Below, piece after piece: positions 1 through 5,730 of a stretch of DNA of 25,711 nt (positions are counted from its first letter, which is position 1; each line of letters starts with the position of its first letter). The stretch spans positions 1-25,711 of IMG/VR virus record IMGVR_UViG_3300007519_000070. One strand, given 5' to 3'. The position numbers and the translations under genes are program-made. The notes under the pieces were generated by a model, which saw only the letters and a list, made by a program, of their open reading frames with translations, was not told where the DNA came from and ran no database searches. Source of the stretch: a virus.

Positions 1-66
1 ACTCATATAAAACTGATTTTAATTAAATATATGACTAAAAATTTTTTTAGTAAATAATACAATAAA

Positions 67-92
67 AAAAACCACCCATAAGAGTGGTTTTT
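67..92 (-). terminator. Rho-independent terminator of the leftmost gene
   Basis: A 9-bp stem (AAAAACCAC with GTGGTTTTT) encloses an 8-nt loop. It lies just past the stop of the minus-strand gene ending at 114, and the minus-strand transcript ends in a U tract. Confidence 0.75.
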
Positions 93-113
93 AAATTTTA
101 TATAGATTATTTA

Positions 114-470
114 CTAATAGTCAGCTCCAGTTCCATCCTTAAATTTAGAATTTACAGAAAATCTTTGATTAAAAGCCTTTAATATTTCGCCCAAATTACG
201 ATTAGCGATAGCCTTATCTAAAACACCTAAACCTATATAAGGGTCAACTATATCAGCAATATTTTTAATTATAGCTTTTAACGCATCTTCATTCTTGTTC
301 AAATCCTTTTCATTATTTTCTTTTATTGACATATGATTGTCACCAAAACCAATTTGTGTTTCATCAACTCCATCTAACGATTCATTGACAATACCTTTTG
401 ATTCTAAGTATCTATTCTCAATTATTAAGTTAATTTTCCTAAGGTTTTTTAATTTATCTGATTTTCTCAT
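114..470 (-). CDS. Small candidate internal head protein (118 aa), unknown function
   Basis: I do not recognise this family. The ATG at 470 is preferred over the in-frame ATG at 500. It aligns exactly with the start of the neighbouring gene at 1166: 28 bases spanning start codon and upstream motif are identical, and the 500 start would place the promoter motif inside the gene. The N-terminus (NLIIENRYLESKGIVNE) closely resembles that of the 540-1166 product (NLLTEQRYLKSKGFVTE); the rest does not. IIE fits the (L/I)xE site cut by the T4 prohead protease gp21, so the first 20 or so residues could be a removable capsid-targeting peptide. That role is inferred. The middle is acidic and Asn-rich, and the C-terminal half looks helical. 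The gene has its own promoter motif and terminator, so it appears monocistronic. Confidence 0.7.
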   Translation of the reverse strand: MRKSDKLKNLRKINLIIENRYLESKGIVNESLDGVDETQIGFGDNHMSIKENNEKDLNKNEDALKAIIKNIADIVDPYIGLGVLDKAIANRNLGEILKAFNQRFSVNSKFKDGTGADY

Positions 471-477
471 ATTAATT

Positions 478-490
478 TTTATTATAAATA
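478..490 (-). promoter_or_regulatory. Putative late promoter motif (exact 13-mer)
   Basis: Read on the minus strand this is TATTTATAATAAA, ending 7 bases before the ATG at 470. It is an exact copy of the motif before the genes starting at 1166, 2006, 8511 and 21133. No Shine-Dalgarno sequence is visible between motif and start. Confidence 0.55.
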
Positions 491-501
491 TTTTAAACAT
501 A

Positions 502-529
502 AAAAAACACTCGTTAAAGTAGTTTTTTT
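502..529 (-). terminator. Rho-independent terminator
   Basis: An AT-rich hairpin (AAAAAACACT with AGTAGTTTTTT, one bulged A, 6-nt loop) followed on the minus strand by U residues. It lies directly after the stop of the 540-1166 gene. Confidence 0.6.
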
Positions 530-539
530 ATCTTTTATT

Positions 540-1166
540 TTAATTTTCATTTTTACCAGAAGGATTATGTTCAATGAATTCACTCATTTTTTTAAATACT
601 TCCTCTCCGTTGTCTACTCCCGTTCTAACATCTATCATATCATGATAATCATTAATAAACATCTTATTTTTTTGTGGGCCGTCTTTATCTAAATAATAAA
701 TAACTTGACCACCAACAGCCTTCCTATTCTCACCCTCACGCTTATCCAATCCAAAAAAATACTTAATAGAATTTTTAGATTCGTCTATATTTTTTAATTC
801 ACCAACATTATACGCACCATCCTTAAGAAGAAATGTTATAAATTCTAAATCAGTAAATTTATATTCTTCATTTAAATGTTCAAAATTTTTATAATCTTCA
901 TATAATCTTACAAGTTCGGAATATTTTTCAATCATTTTTGCATGTCTATCTGGGTAATCATTTTTCAACCTAGCTAACAAGTCTCCAACACCACTTTTAT
1001 TATACGGTGTACCGTTTTTTATTTTTTCAAATGCGTCATTTATCAATCCAATCAAAACATCTTCAGTTGTTTGGTTTTCAGTAACAAAACCTTTAGATTT
1101 AAGGTACCTTTGTTCCGTTAATAAATTAACCCTAGCTAAATTCTTTTGTTTATCAAATCTTCTCAT
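540..1166 (-). CDS. Candidate internal head protein (208 aa), unknown function
   Basis: An unrecognised family. The basic N-terminus (MRRFDKQKNLARVNLLTEQR) is paralogous to that of the 114-470 product. LTE fits the (L/I)xE consensus of T4-type prohead proteases, so cleavage after about residue 18 would remove a short targeting peptide, as in T4 internal proteins. This is inference from motif, promoter and place in a virion module. The rest is charged and mostly helical-looking, with no membrane segment or recognisable catalytic motif, and ends in a hydrophilic NPSGKNEN tail. The start is supported by the 28 bases shared with the neighbouring gene. There is no Shine-Dalgarno. The gene has its own promoter motif and terminator. 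Alternatives are a scaffold or another minor head component. Confidence 0.7.
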   Translation of the reverse strand: MRRFDKQKNLARVNLLTEQRYLKSKGFVTENQTTEDVLIGLINDAFEKIKNGTPYNKSGVGDLLARLKNDYPDRHAKMIEKYSELVRLYEDYKNFEHLNEEYKFTDLEFITFLLKDGAYNVGELKNIDESKNSIKYFFGLDKREGENRKAVGGQVIYYLDKDGPQKNKMFINDYHDMIDVRTGVDNGEEVFKKMSEFIEHNPSGKNEN

Positions 1167-1173
1167 ATTAATT

Positions 1174-1186
1174 TTTATTATAAATA
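1174..1186 (-). promoter_or_regulatory. Putative late promoter motif (exact 13-mer)
   Basis: Minus-strand TATTTATAATAAA, 7 bases upstream of the ATG at 1166. It lies in a 28-base block (1160-1187) identical to 464-491, so motif, leader and start codon are shared as one cassette by the two paralogous N-termini. Confidence 0.55.
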
Positions 1187-1200
1187 TCTTTATTAAATGA

Positions 1201-1226
1201 AAAAACCACTCTCTAGAGTGGTTTTT
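1201..1226 (-). terminator. Rho-independent terminator downstream of tube gene and endonuclease remnant
   Basis: A perfect stem CCACTC-TCTA-GAGTGG is flanked by A5 and T5 tracts that extend the pairing. It sits just beyond the remnant at 1242 and upstream of the 1166 gene, so it probably ends the tail tube transcript. It could work in both directions. Confidence 0.75.
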
Positions 1227-1241
1227 ATATTTAATATTTTA

Positions 1242-1461
1242 TTATATACCTAATTCATGTTTCAATCTACTAATAACTTCATCTGGATTATTATTTATAT
1301 CTGTTTTCCAAAATCTTAATAATTTAATATTGTTATCACTAGCAATTTTATTTTTTATAATATCATTATTAACTGTTTTAATTTAAATTGGATATATTGG
1401 TGCGTCGTCTAACTGAATATAACGTTTCGAATTATATATCACATTCTTCACAAACTACCAT
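1242..1461 (-). pseudogene. Decayed homing endonuclease remnant
   Basis: This gap after the tube gene has no intact gene, but two minus-strand pieces are recognisable. Positions 1382-1242 encode a stretch containing IKLLRFWKTDINNNPDEVI and ending in HELGI and a stop; this resembles the C-terminal end of Vsr/DUF559-like phage homing endonucleases (typically LLRFWExDI then a final helix). Upstream, one frame starting with ATG at 1461 gives VVCEECD, half a zinc ribbon, and another gives NSKRYIQLDDAPIYP, typical of the region after such ribbons. In-frame stops and a frame change separate the pieces, and the nuclease middle is missing. The family match is from memory. No promoter of its own is visible; it lies between the tube stop and a terminator. 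Confidence 0.5.
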
Positions 1462-1517
1462 TAAATACACTAAATAAATCTTTATAAGCCAAGCTTTTGA
1501 TAAAGCTTTTTAATAAA

Positions 1518-2006
1518 TTAAAATAATAATATAGCTCTATCGAATCTCATAGTAGCTGTTATTTCAGCAATACCATCATCATCCATAGATAAGTCACCGA
1601 ATCCAACATTTGTTAACATTGTACCATCTAATAACCATTTTTCAATAACAACTCCAGTAGGGTCAAGCATTTCTAATTCAACTGGACGTTTATAACCAGC
1701 AGCATAACCTTGACGACCTGTAATTGATTCTGAATGTAAACGAACCCACTCCATTATAGCTTGTGCAGCAGAAGGACCAATAGGGTCTCTAAAGGTTACA
1801 TCGATAGTTTCCCAAGTAAACCTACCTATTACCCATGTAGAAGTGTTTAAGAAAGGAATCTCAACTTCATTTTGTGTTATTGAAGGTCTAGATGCGGAAG
1901 ACAACCACCATTGTTGGATACCTAAATCTGCTGGAAAAGTAATTAGCCAACGATTCTTCTTCTTAGGTTCGTATGGTAAGGGCATTTTCATTAATAAATC
2001 TGACAT
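1518..2006 (-). CDS. Tail tube protein (T4 gp19-like)
   Basis: At 162 residues it matches the size of T4 gp19 (163 aa), whose hexamers stack to form the inner tube of a contractile tail. The layout agrees: a hydrophobic N-terminal strand region, a segment FTWETIDVTFRDP followed by AIMEWVRLH, and a C-terminal half with TNVGFGDLSMDDDGIAEITATMRFDRA. The last part resembles gp19's TNVGELQLDWDSNNEIQTFEVTLALDY. Transcription probably starts at the motif at 2062-2074, giving a leader of roughly 55 nt. No strong Shine-Dalgarno precedes the ATG. The gene is bracketed by homing endonucleases: a remnant downstream and an intact divergent one upstream. The sheath gene is transcribed in the same direction 3.7 kb away, with two genes inserted between. 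Confidence 0.85.
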   Translation of the reverse strand: MSDLLMKMPLPYEPKKKNRWLITFPADLGIQQWWLSSASRPSITQNEVEIPFLNTSTWVIGRFTWETIDVTFRDPIGPSAAQAIMEWVRLHSESITGRQGYAAGYKRPVELEMLDPTGVVIEKWLLDGTMLTNVGFGDLSMDDDGIAEITATMRFDRAILLF

Positions 2007-2061
2007 ATCTTATTGTTTTTTAAAAATTAATTAGTACCTTAGCACTAATTATTGTTATGTG

Positions 2062-2074
2062 TTTATTATAAATA
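2062..2074 (-). promoter_or_regulatory. Putative late promoter motif for the tail tube gene (exact 13-mer)
   Basis: Minus-strand TATTTATAATAAA, 55 bases upstream of the tube ATG. It lies in the 98-bp divergent spacer shared with the endonuclease gene starting at 2105, which has no clear copy in its own direction. Confidence 0.55.
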
Positions 2075-2104
2075 TCACAATATATAAAAAAATAAGAATT
2101 TATT

Positions 2105-3580
2105 ATGAAAATAACTAAAAATAAATATAATACTGAATCATTTATTAAAATTTGTGAAGAAATTCATAATAAAGAATATAATTACGATAAGTTAATATAT
2201 TTAGATATTAATACAAAAATAATTATAACATGTGTTAAACATGGTGATTTTAAACAATCACCTAATAATCATATACATGGCCAAGGTTGTCCTATTTGTG
2301 GTAAATCAAAAAGTAAAAAAAATTCAACAACTGATGAATTTATAAATAAAGCTAAAATTATTCACGGTAATAAATATGATTATTCCAAAGTTAAGTATTC
2401 CGACAGTAAAACAAAAGTTAAAATAATATGTTTAGAACATGGTGAGTTTGAGCAAATACCCAGCGGTCACCTTAGAGGTAAGGGTTGTGTAAAATGTGGT
2501 AAAAAATCAGCTAAAGAAAAACTAAGTAATAGTGTTGGATTTTTAGTTGAAAAAGCTGGTGAGGTTCATAATAATAAATATGATTATTCATCAGTAAATT
2601 ACGTTAATGCACACACCAAAATAATAATAAAATGTCCGACACATGGTGAATTTACACAATTACCTTACGACCATTTAAGTGGTCATGGGTGTAATAAATG
2701 TGCATCATCTATATCTAGTTATGAGGTTGAGATTAATGAATTCATAAACTCACTAGACGTTTCAACTATTACTTCATCAATGTCTATAATAAAACCACAA
2801 CAATTAGATATTTTCATACCTTTACATAAAATAGCAATTGAATTCAATGGATTATATTGGCATTCTGAGAATTTTATTGATAAAAATTATCATTTAAATA
2901 AAACTAAAGCATGTGAAGATATAGGAATTCAATTGATACATATATTTGAAGATGAATGGGTAAATAAAAAAGATGTTGTTAAATCTAGATTGAGAAACTT
3001 ACTAGGTGTGACCGAATATAAAATATATGGTCGTAAGTGTTCGATAAAGGAGATAACTAATAATATCTCTAGAATTTTTTTAGATAAAAACCATTTACAA
3101 GGATTCACCAATTCAACAGTTAAATTAGGTCTATTCCACGAGGAAGAGTTAGTTAGTGTTATGTTATTTAATAAACCTAGAATCGGTATAGGACAAGACT
3201 ATGATGGGTATGAATTAACTAGATTTGCTAGTAAATTAAACACTAGCGTTATTGGTGGTGCCGATAAATTACTTAAATATTTCGTTAAAAATACTAAACC
3301 AAAAAAAATAGTTAGTTATGCTGATAAAAGATGGTCAAATGGTGATTTATATGAAAAATTAGGTTTTAAATTAACACATGAGAATAAACCTAATTATTGG
3401 TATGTTTTAGGTAAAACTAGAAAACATAGATTCAATTATCGAAAAAATGCATTAAAAGAAAAAGGTATTGATATAACAAATAAAACTGAACATGAAATAA
3501 TGTTAAATCTTGGCATATACCGTATATATGATTGTGGAACCCTATCATATACTTTAGACTTAAGATTTACTTATCCTTAA
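2105..3580 (+). CDS. Free-standing homing endonuclease with three zinc-ribbon-like repeats
   Basis: A 491-residue mobile DNA endonuclease. Residues about 8-65, 74-132 and 143-199 are three copies of a DUF723-like unit (FxxKAxxxHxxKYDYSxVxY, then a central Cys, HGEFxQxPxxHLxGxGCxxC) that probably binds DNA and zinc. Residues about 205-300 form a PD-(D/E)xK/Vsr-type nuclease region, with LDIFIP (234-239), IAIEFNGLYWHSE (243-255) and LIHIFEDEW (277-285). Residues about 307-485 are a C-terminal domain shared with the 4017-5570 enzyme (YGRKC, FLDxNHLQG, IGGxxKLLK, YADxRW, HRFNYRK, YRIYDCG). It likely cuts phage genomes lacking the insertion near the tube gene. It runs against the surrounding virion genes and overlaps the 3' end of the 3567-3935 gene by 14 bases. 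It looks even more AT-rich than the structural genes, which fits recent acquisition. Confidence 0.85.
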   Translation: MKITKNKYNTESFIKICEEIHNKEYNYDKLIYLDINTKIIITCVKHGDFKQSPNNHIHGQGCPICGKSKSKKNSTTDEFINKAKIIHGNKYDYSKVKYSDSKTKVKIICLEHGEFEQIPSGHLRGKGCVKCGKKSAKEKLSNSVGFLVEKAGEVHNNKYDYSSVNYVNAHTKIIIKCPTHGEFTQLPYDHLSGHGCNKCASSISSYEVEINEFINSLDVSTITSSMSIIKPQQLDIFIPLHKIAIEFNGLYWHSENFIDKNYHLNKTKACEDIGIQLIHIFEDEWVNKKDVVKSRLRNLLGVTEYKIYGRKCSIKEITNNISRIFLDKNHLQGFTNSTVKLGLFHEEELVSVMLFNKPRIGIGQDYDGYELTRFASKLNTSVIGGADKLLKYFVKNTKPKKIVSYADKRWSNGDLYEKLGFKLTHENKPNYWYVLGKTRKHRFNYRKNALKEKGIDITNKTEHEIMLNLGIYRIYDCGTLSYTLDLRFTYP

Positions 3581-3935
3581 GTATTTTATTAGCTATATCT
3601 AACATATCTAAACTATAACCTAAATTATTTTCTTTTGAATATCTATTGAAATTATCAGCTATAATATCAGTTTTATATAATAATTTATTAGACGCATCAT
3701 CCATACCTTTATTAGTTAAAGACTCAATAAACTCTTTTATTTTTTCAGAATCCTCCAACGCATTCTTGATTGCACCCATAGTAGATTTACTCTTAACTGC
3801 ATTGTTTGCTATATTCTCATTTTGACCAGTCAACTTTATATCCATTACTTTTGCGAGACCTAATAAAATATCATCTGAGTTTTCAAATAATAATATAGAC
3901 TTATATTGATTTTCCGTTATAATTAACTTTATCAT
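3567..3935 (-). CDS. Small candidate internal head protein (122 aa), unknown function
   Basis: An unrecognised family. The N-terminus MIKLIITENQYKSILLFE contains ITE and LFE, both fitting the (L/I)xE site of T4-type prohead proteases. The first lies eight residues in, close in size to the 10-residue capsid-targeting peptide of T4 internal protein III. The rest is helical-looking, with many Asn, Lys and Asp residues and no membrane segment. Overall sequence differs from the other two small candidates, but the N-terminal idea is the same. The 3' end overlaps the convergent endonuclease gene by 14 bases. Upstream is a variant of the late motif (TATTTATTAGTAAA). A packaged head protein is inferred; a small regulator is possible. 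Confidence 0.65.
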   Translation of the reverse strand: MIKLIITENQYKSILLFENSDDILLGLAKVMDIKLTGQNENIANNAVKSKSTMGAIKNALEDSEKIKEFIESLTNKGMDDASNKLLYKTDIIADNFNRYSKENNLGYSLDMLDIANKILKDK

Positions 3936-3940
3936 TTTCT

Positions 3941-3954
3941 TTTACTAATAAATA
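3941..3954 (-). promoter_or_regulatory. Variant late promoter motif
   Basis: Minus-strand TATTTATTAGTAAA, 5 bases upstream of the ATG at 3935. It keeps the TATTTAT core but differs in the second half from the exact 13-mer seen elsewhere. Confidence 0.4.
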
Positions 3955-3965
3955 TCTATTAAAAC

Positions 3966-3994
3966 AAAAAAAACCCTCGAAAATTCGAAGGTTT
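3966..3994 (-). terminator. Rho-independent terminator of the 4017-5570 endonuclease
   Basis: Stem AAACC/TCGA pairs with TCGA/GGTTT. The one C-A mismatch on the plus strand becomes a G-U wobble in the minus-strand RNA, and eight U residues follow on that strand, so it works best for the endonuclease transcript. Confidence 0.7.
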
Positions 3995-4011
3995 AATTTT
4001 TTAAGTTTATA

Positions 4012-4052
4012 TTTTTTTAGACATTATCAAATGAAGCACCAGTATTCATTAT
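4012..4052. repeat. 41-bp direct repeat, copy A (end of endonuclease gene)
   Basis: These 41 bases are identical to 5690-5730, the 3' end of the sheath gene. They cover the last 12 codons, the stop and a few bases beyond. Here they form the 3' end of the endonuclease reading frame. Confidence 0.95.
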
Positions 4053-5570
4053 TATAAGCTCGAATCTCATAGAACCACAATCCCAAATTCTATCATAACC
4101 TTTTAACTCCATTATCTCCTTTTCACTTAATCTAACATCATAACCATCTTTAACCAAAACATCTTTTCTATAATTAAATCTATGATATCTATTATTAAAC
4201 TCACCCACCTTAAGGTACCAATAATTTGGTAAGGTATTACCAATGTACTTAAAACCATTTTTATTATACACAGTATTCATTGGGTCTATACCAGACCATC
4301 TTATGTCAGCATACGTTGTTATTTTATATGGTTTATAATCAGTGATGAAATTCTTTAATAACTTAGAAAACCCACCAATAACGGTAGTATTAATTTTATT
4401 AACGAACCTAATTAATTCAAAAACATTCTCAGTCGTCTTATTATGACCTAAAACTTTACGTTCTTTACCAAAAGTCATTAAACTAACTAATTCCCCATCA
4501 TAATATAAACCTAATCTTATTTTATCAACGCAATTACCTTGAATATGATTATCATCTAAAAATTTAGAGCTATCAACCTTATTAACTAATCTAATAATAC
4601 ATTTCCTACCATATATCTTATTAGTATTTAATTTCAATAAATTACCTAATCTAGATAAAACTATATCCTTTTTATATAGTATTTCATCTTCAAATATATG
4701 AATAAGTTTAATACCCTTAGAATTAGCTAAATTAGTCTTGTTTAAATGATATTTCTTATCTTTCTGACCATATTTTTCACTATGATAATAATTACCATTA
4801 ATCTCTAAACCTAAACCATTATCACTTAATAATAAATCAATTTCTTTACCATCTAATACAGTTCTATCATTATCTATATGTTTGATATTATTTTCATTAA
4901 TGAAATCCCTAATACCTTCTTCTAATTTTGAATTTTTAACTAATGGGTTACATTTACGACATATAGGTATCTTTCCAGAACCTAAAACTGTACTTGTAAA
5001 TATATTATCACACTTTAAACACTTGAAATTATACGGTAATGATGTAGAACCATTCTTATTAACAGAATACTCATCCAATAATTCTAAAAAATTAAGATTA
5101 AGTTTAGGTAATAGATTATTAATCTGTTTAATTCTTAATGTCTCTTTAAGATTATCAACAAATTCAGTTTTAAACATAGGGTTAGTAACACCATGTACAT
5201 CTAATAATAAATTTTTAACATTACCCTTAAACTCATCAGTCTTGAATATTGAGTCAACACCATAATTGTCAATCAATTTATTTTTACTAGCAAGTATTCT
5301 AGTGTGTTTATTTTCATCAAGTGAGTTCCACTTTTTCCGACAAATATCAGAACATAACAGTTTATTATGTTTTTTCCTTTCCGTAAATTCAGTCTCACAA
5401 ATTAAACACTTTCTAACTTCCCTCAATTCTGAATCAAATTTCCTACCTATTGTTTTATTTTTCCTAGCATGTTCAAAATAACACGTCCTATTACAAAATT
5501 TCTTATCTCGGTGCTTAAACTCAACCTCAAAATCACCACCACAATTAGTACATATCAATTCTATCTTCAT
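4017..5570 (-). CDS. Free-standing homing endonuclease fused to the sheath C-terminal peptide
   Basis: A 517-residue mobile endonuclease. The N-terminus has Cys pairs of zinc ribbons (CTNC 7-10, CNRTC 26-30, CLIC 55-58, CSDIC 73-77), then two HGV/YGV repeat segments (about 103-140), then CLKC...CRKC (184-207). The nuclease region follows, with EIDLLL (243-248), LGLEINGNYYHSE (253-265) and LIHIFEDE (289-296). The C-terminal domain (about 320-505) is shared with the 2105-3580 enzyme. The native family end is around IWDCGSMRFEL. The last 12 residues, IMNTGASFDNV preceded by I, are not endonuclease sequence: they repeat the end of the sheath protein, encoded by the 41-bp repeat. The gene follows the sheath gene on the same strand and has its own leader (a weak TATATATTTATG at about 5607-5618) and terminator. 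It probably homes into the sheath gene end. Confidence 0.85.
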   Translation of the reverse strand: MKIELICTNCGGDFEVEFKHRDKKFCNRTCYFEHARKNKTIGRKFDSELREVRKCLICETEFTERKKHNKLLCSDICRKKWNSLDENKHTRILASKNKLIDNYGVDSIFKTDEFKGNVKNLLLDVHGVTNPMFKTEFVDNLKETLRIKQINNLLPKLNLNFLELLDEYSVNKNGSTSLPYNFKCLKCDNIFTSTVLGSGKIPICRKCNPLVKNSKLEEGIRDFINENNIKHIDNDRTVLDGKEIDLLLSDNGLGLEINGNYYHSEKYGQKDKKYHLNKTNLANSKGIKLIHIFEDEILYKKDIVLSRLGNLLKLNTNKIYGRKCIIRLVNKVDSSKFLDDNHIQGNCVDKIRLGLYYDGELVSLMTFGKERKVLGHNKTTENVFELIRFVNKINTTVIGGFSKLLKNFITDYKPYKITTYADIRWSGIDPMNTVYNKNGFKYIGNTLPNYWYLKVGEFNNRYHRFNYRKDVLVKDGYDVRLSEKEIMELKGYDRIWDCGSMRFELIIMNTGASFDNV

Positions 5571-5635
5571 AAAGTATTATCTTTTTTTAAGTAACTAACG
5601 CTACACACATAAATATATACAAATGTACTAAAAAA

Positions 5636-5669
5636 GAAAAAGGATGCAAATAAATTACATCCTTTTTTC
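5636..5669 (-). terminator. Rho-independent terminator of the sheath gene
   Basis: Stem GAAAAAGGATG pairs with CATCCTTTTTTC around an 11-nt loop, with A/U tracts on both sides. It lies 25 bases beyond the sheath stop and separates sheath from endonuclease transcription. Confidence 0.75.
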
Positions 5670-5689
5670 TTTAAAAATTAATTACTTAT

Positions 5690-5730
5690 TTTTTTTAGAC
5701 ATTATCAAATGAAGCACCAGTATTCATTAT
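5690..5730. repeat. 41-bp direct repeat, copy B (end of sheath gene)
   Basis: Identical to 4012-4052. The two copies lie 1678 bp apart and bracket one complete unit: sheath terminator, endonuclease promoter region and endonuclease gene. Confidence 0.95.

Noticed and set aside
483-490. TATAAATA on the plus strand as a T4-type late promoter (also at 1179, 2067 and 8562).
   Set aside because: It would drive transcription away from the adjacent genes. The only consistent reading across genes on both strands is the opposite one, TATTTATAATAAA.
1493-1510. AAGCTT...AAGCTT hairpin as terminator of the tube gene.
   Set aside because: The stem is plausible, but on the minus strand no U run follows. 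The hairpin at 1201-1226 is a much better terminator.
4882-5265. Plus-strand open frame opposite the 4017-5570 endonuclease.
   Set aside because: Antisense to a gene with clear zinc-ribbon and nuclease motifs; no motif, start signal or promoter of its own.
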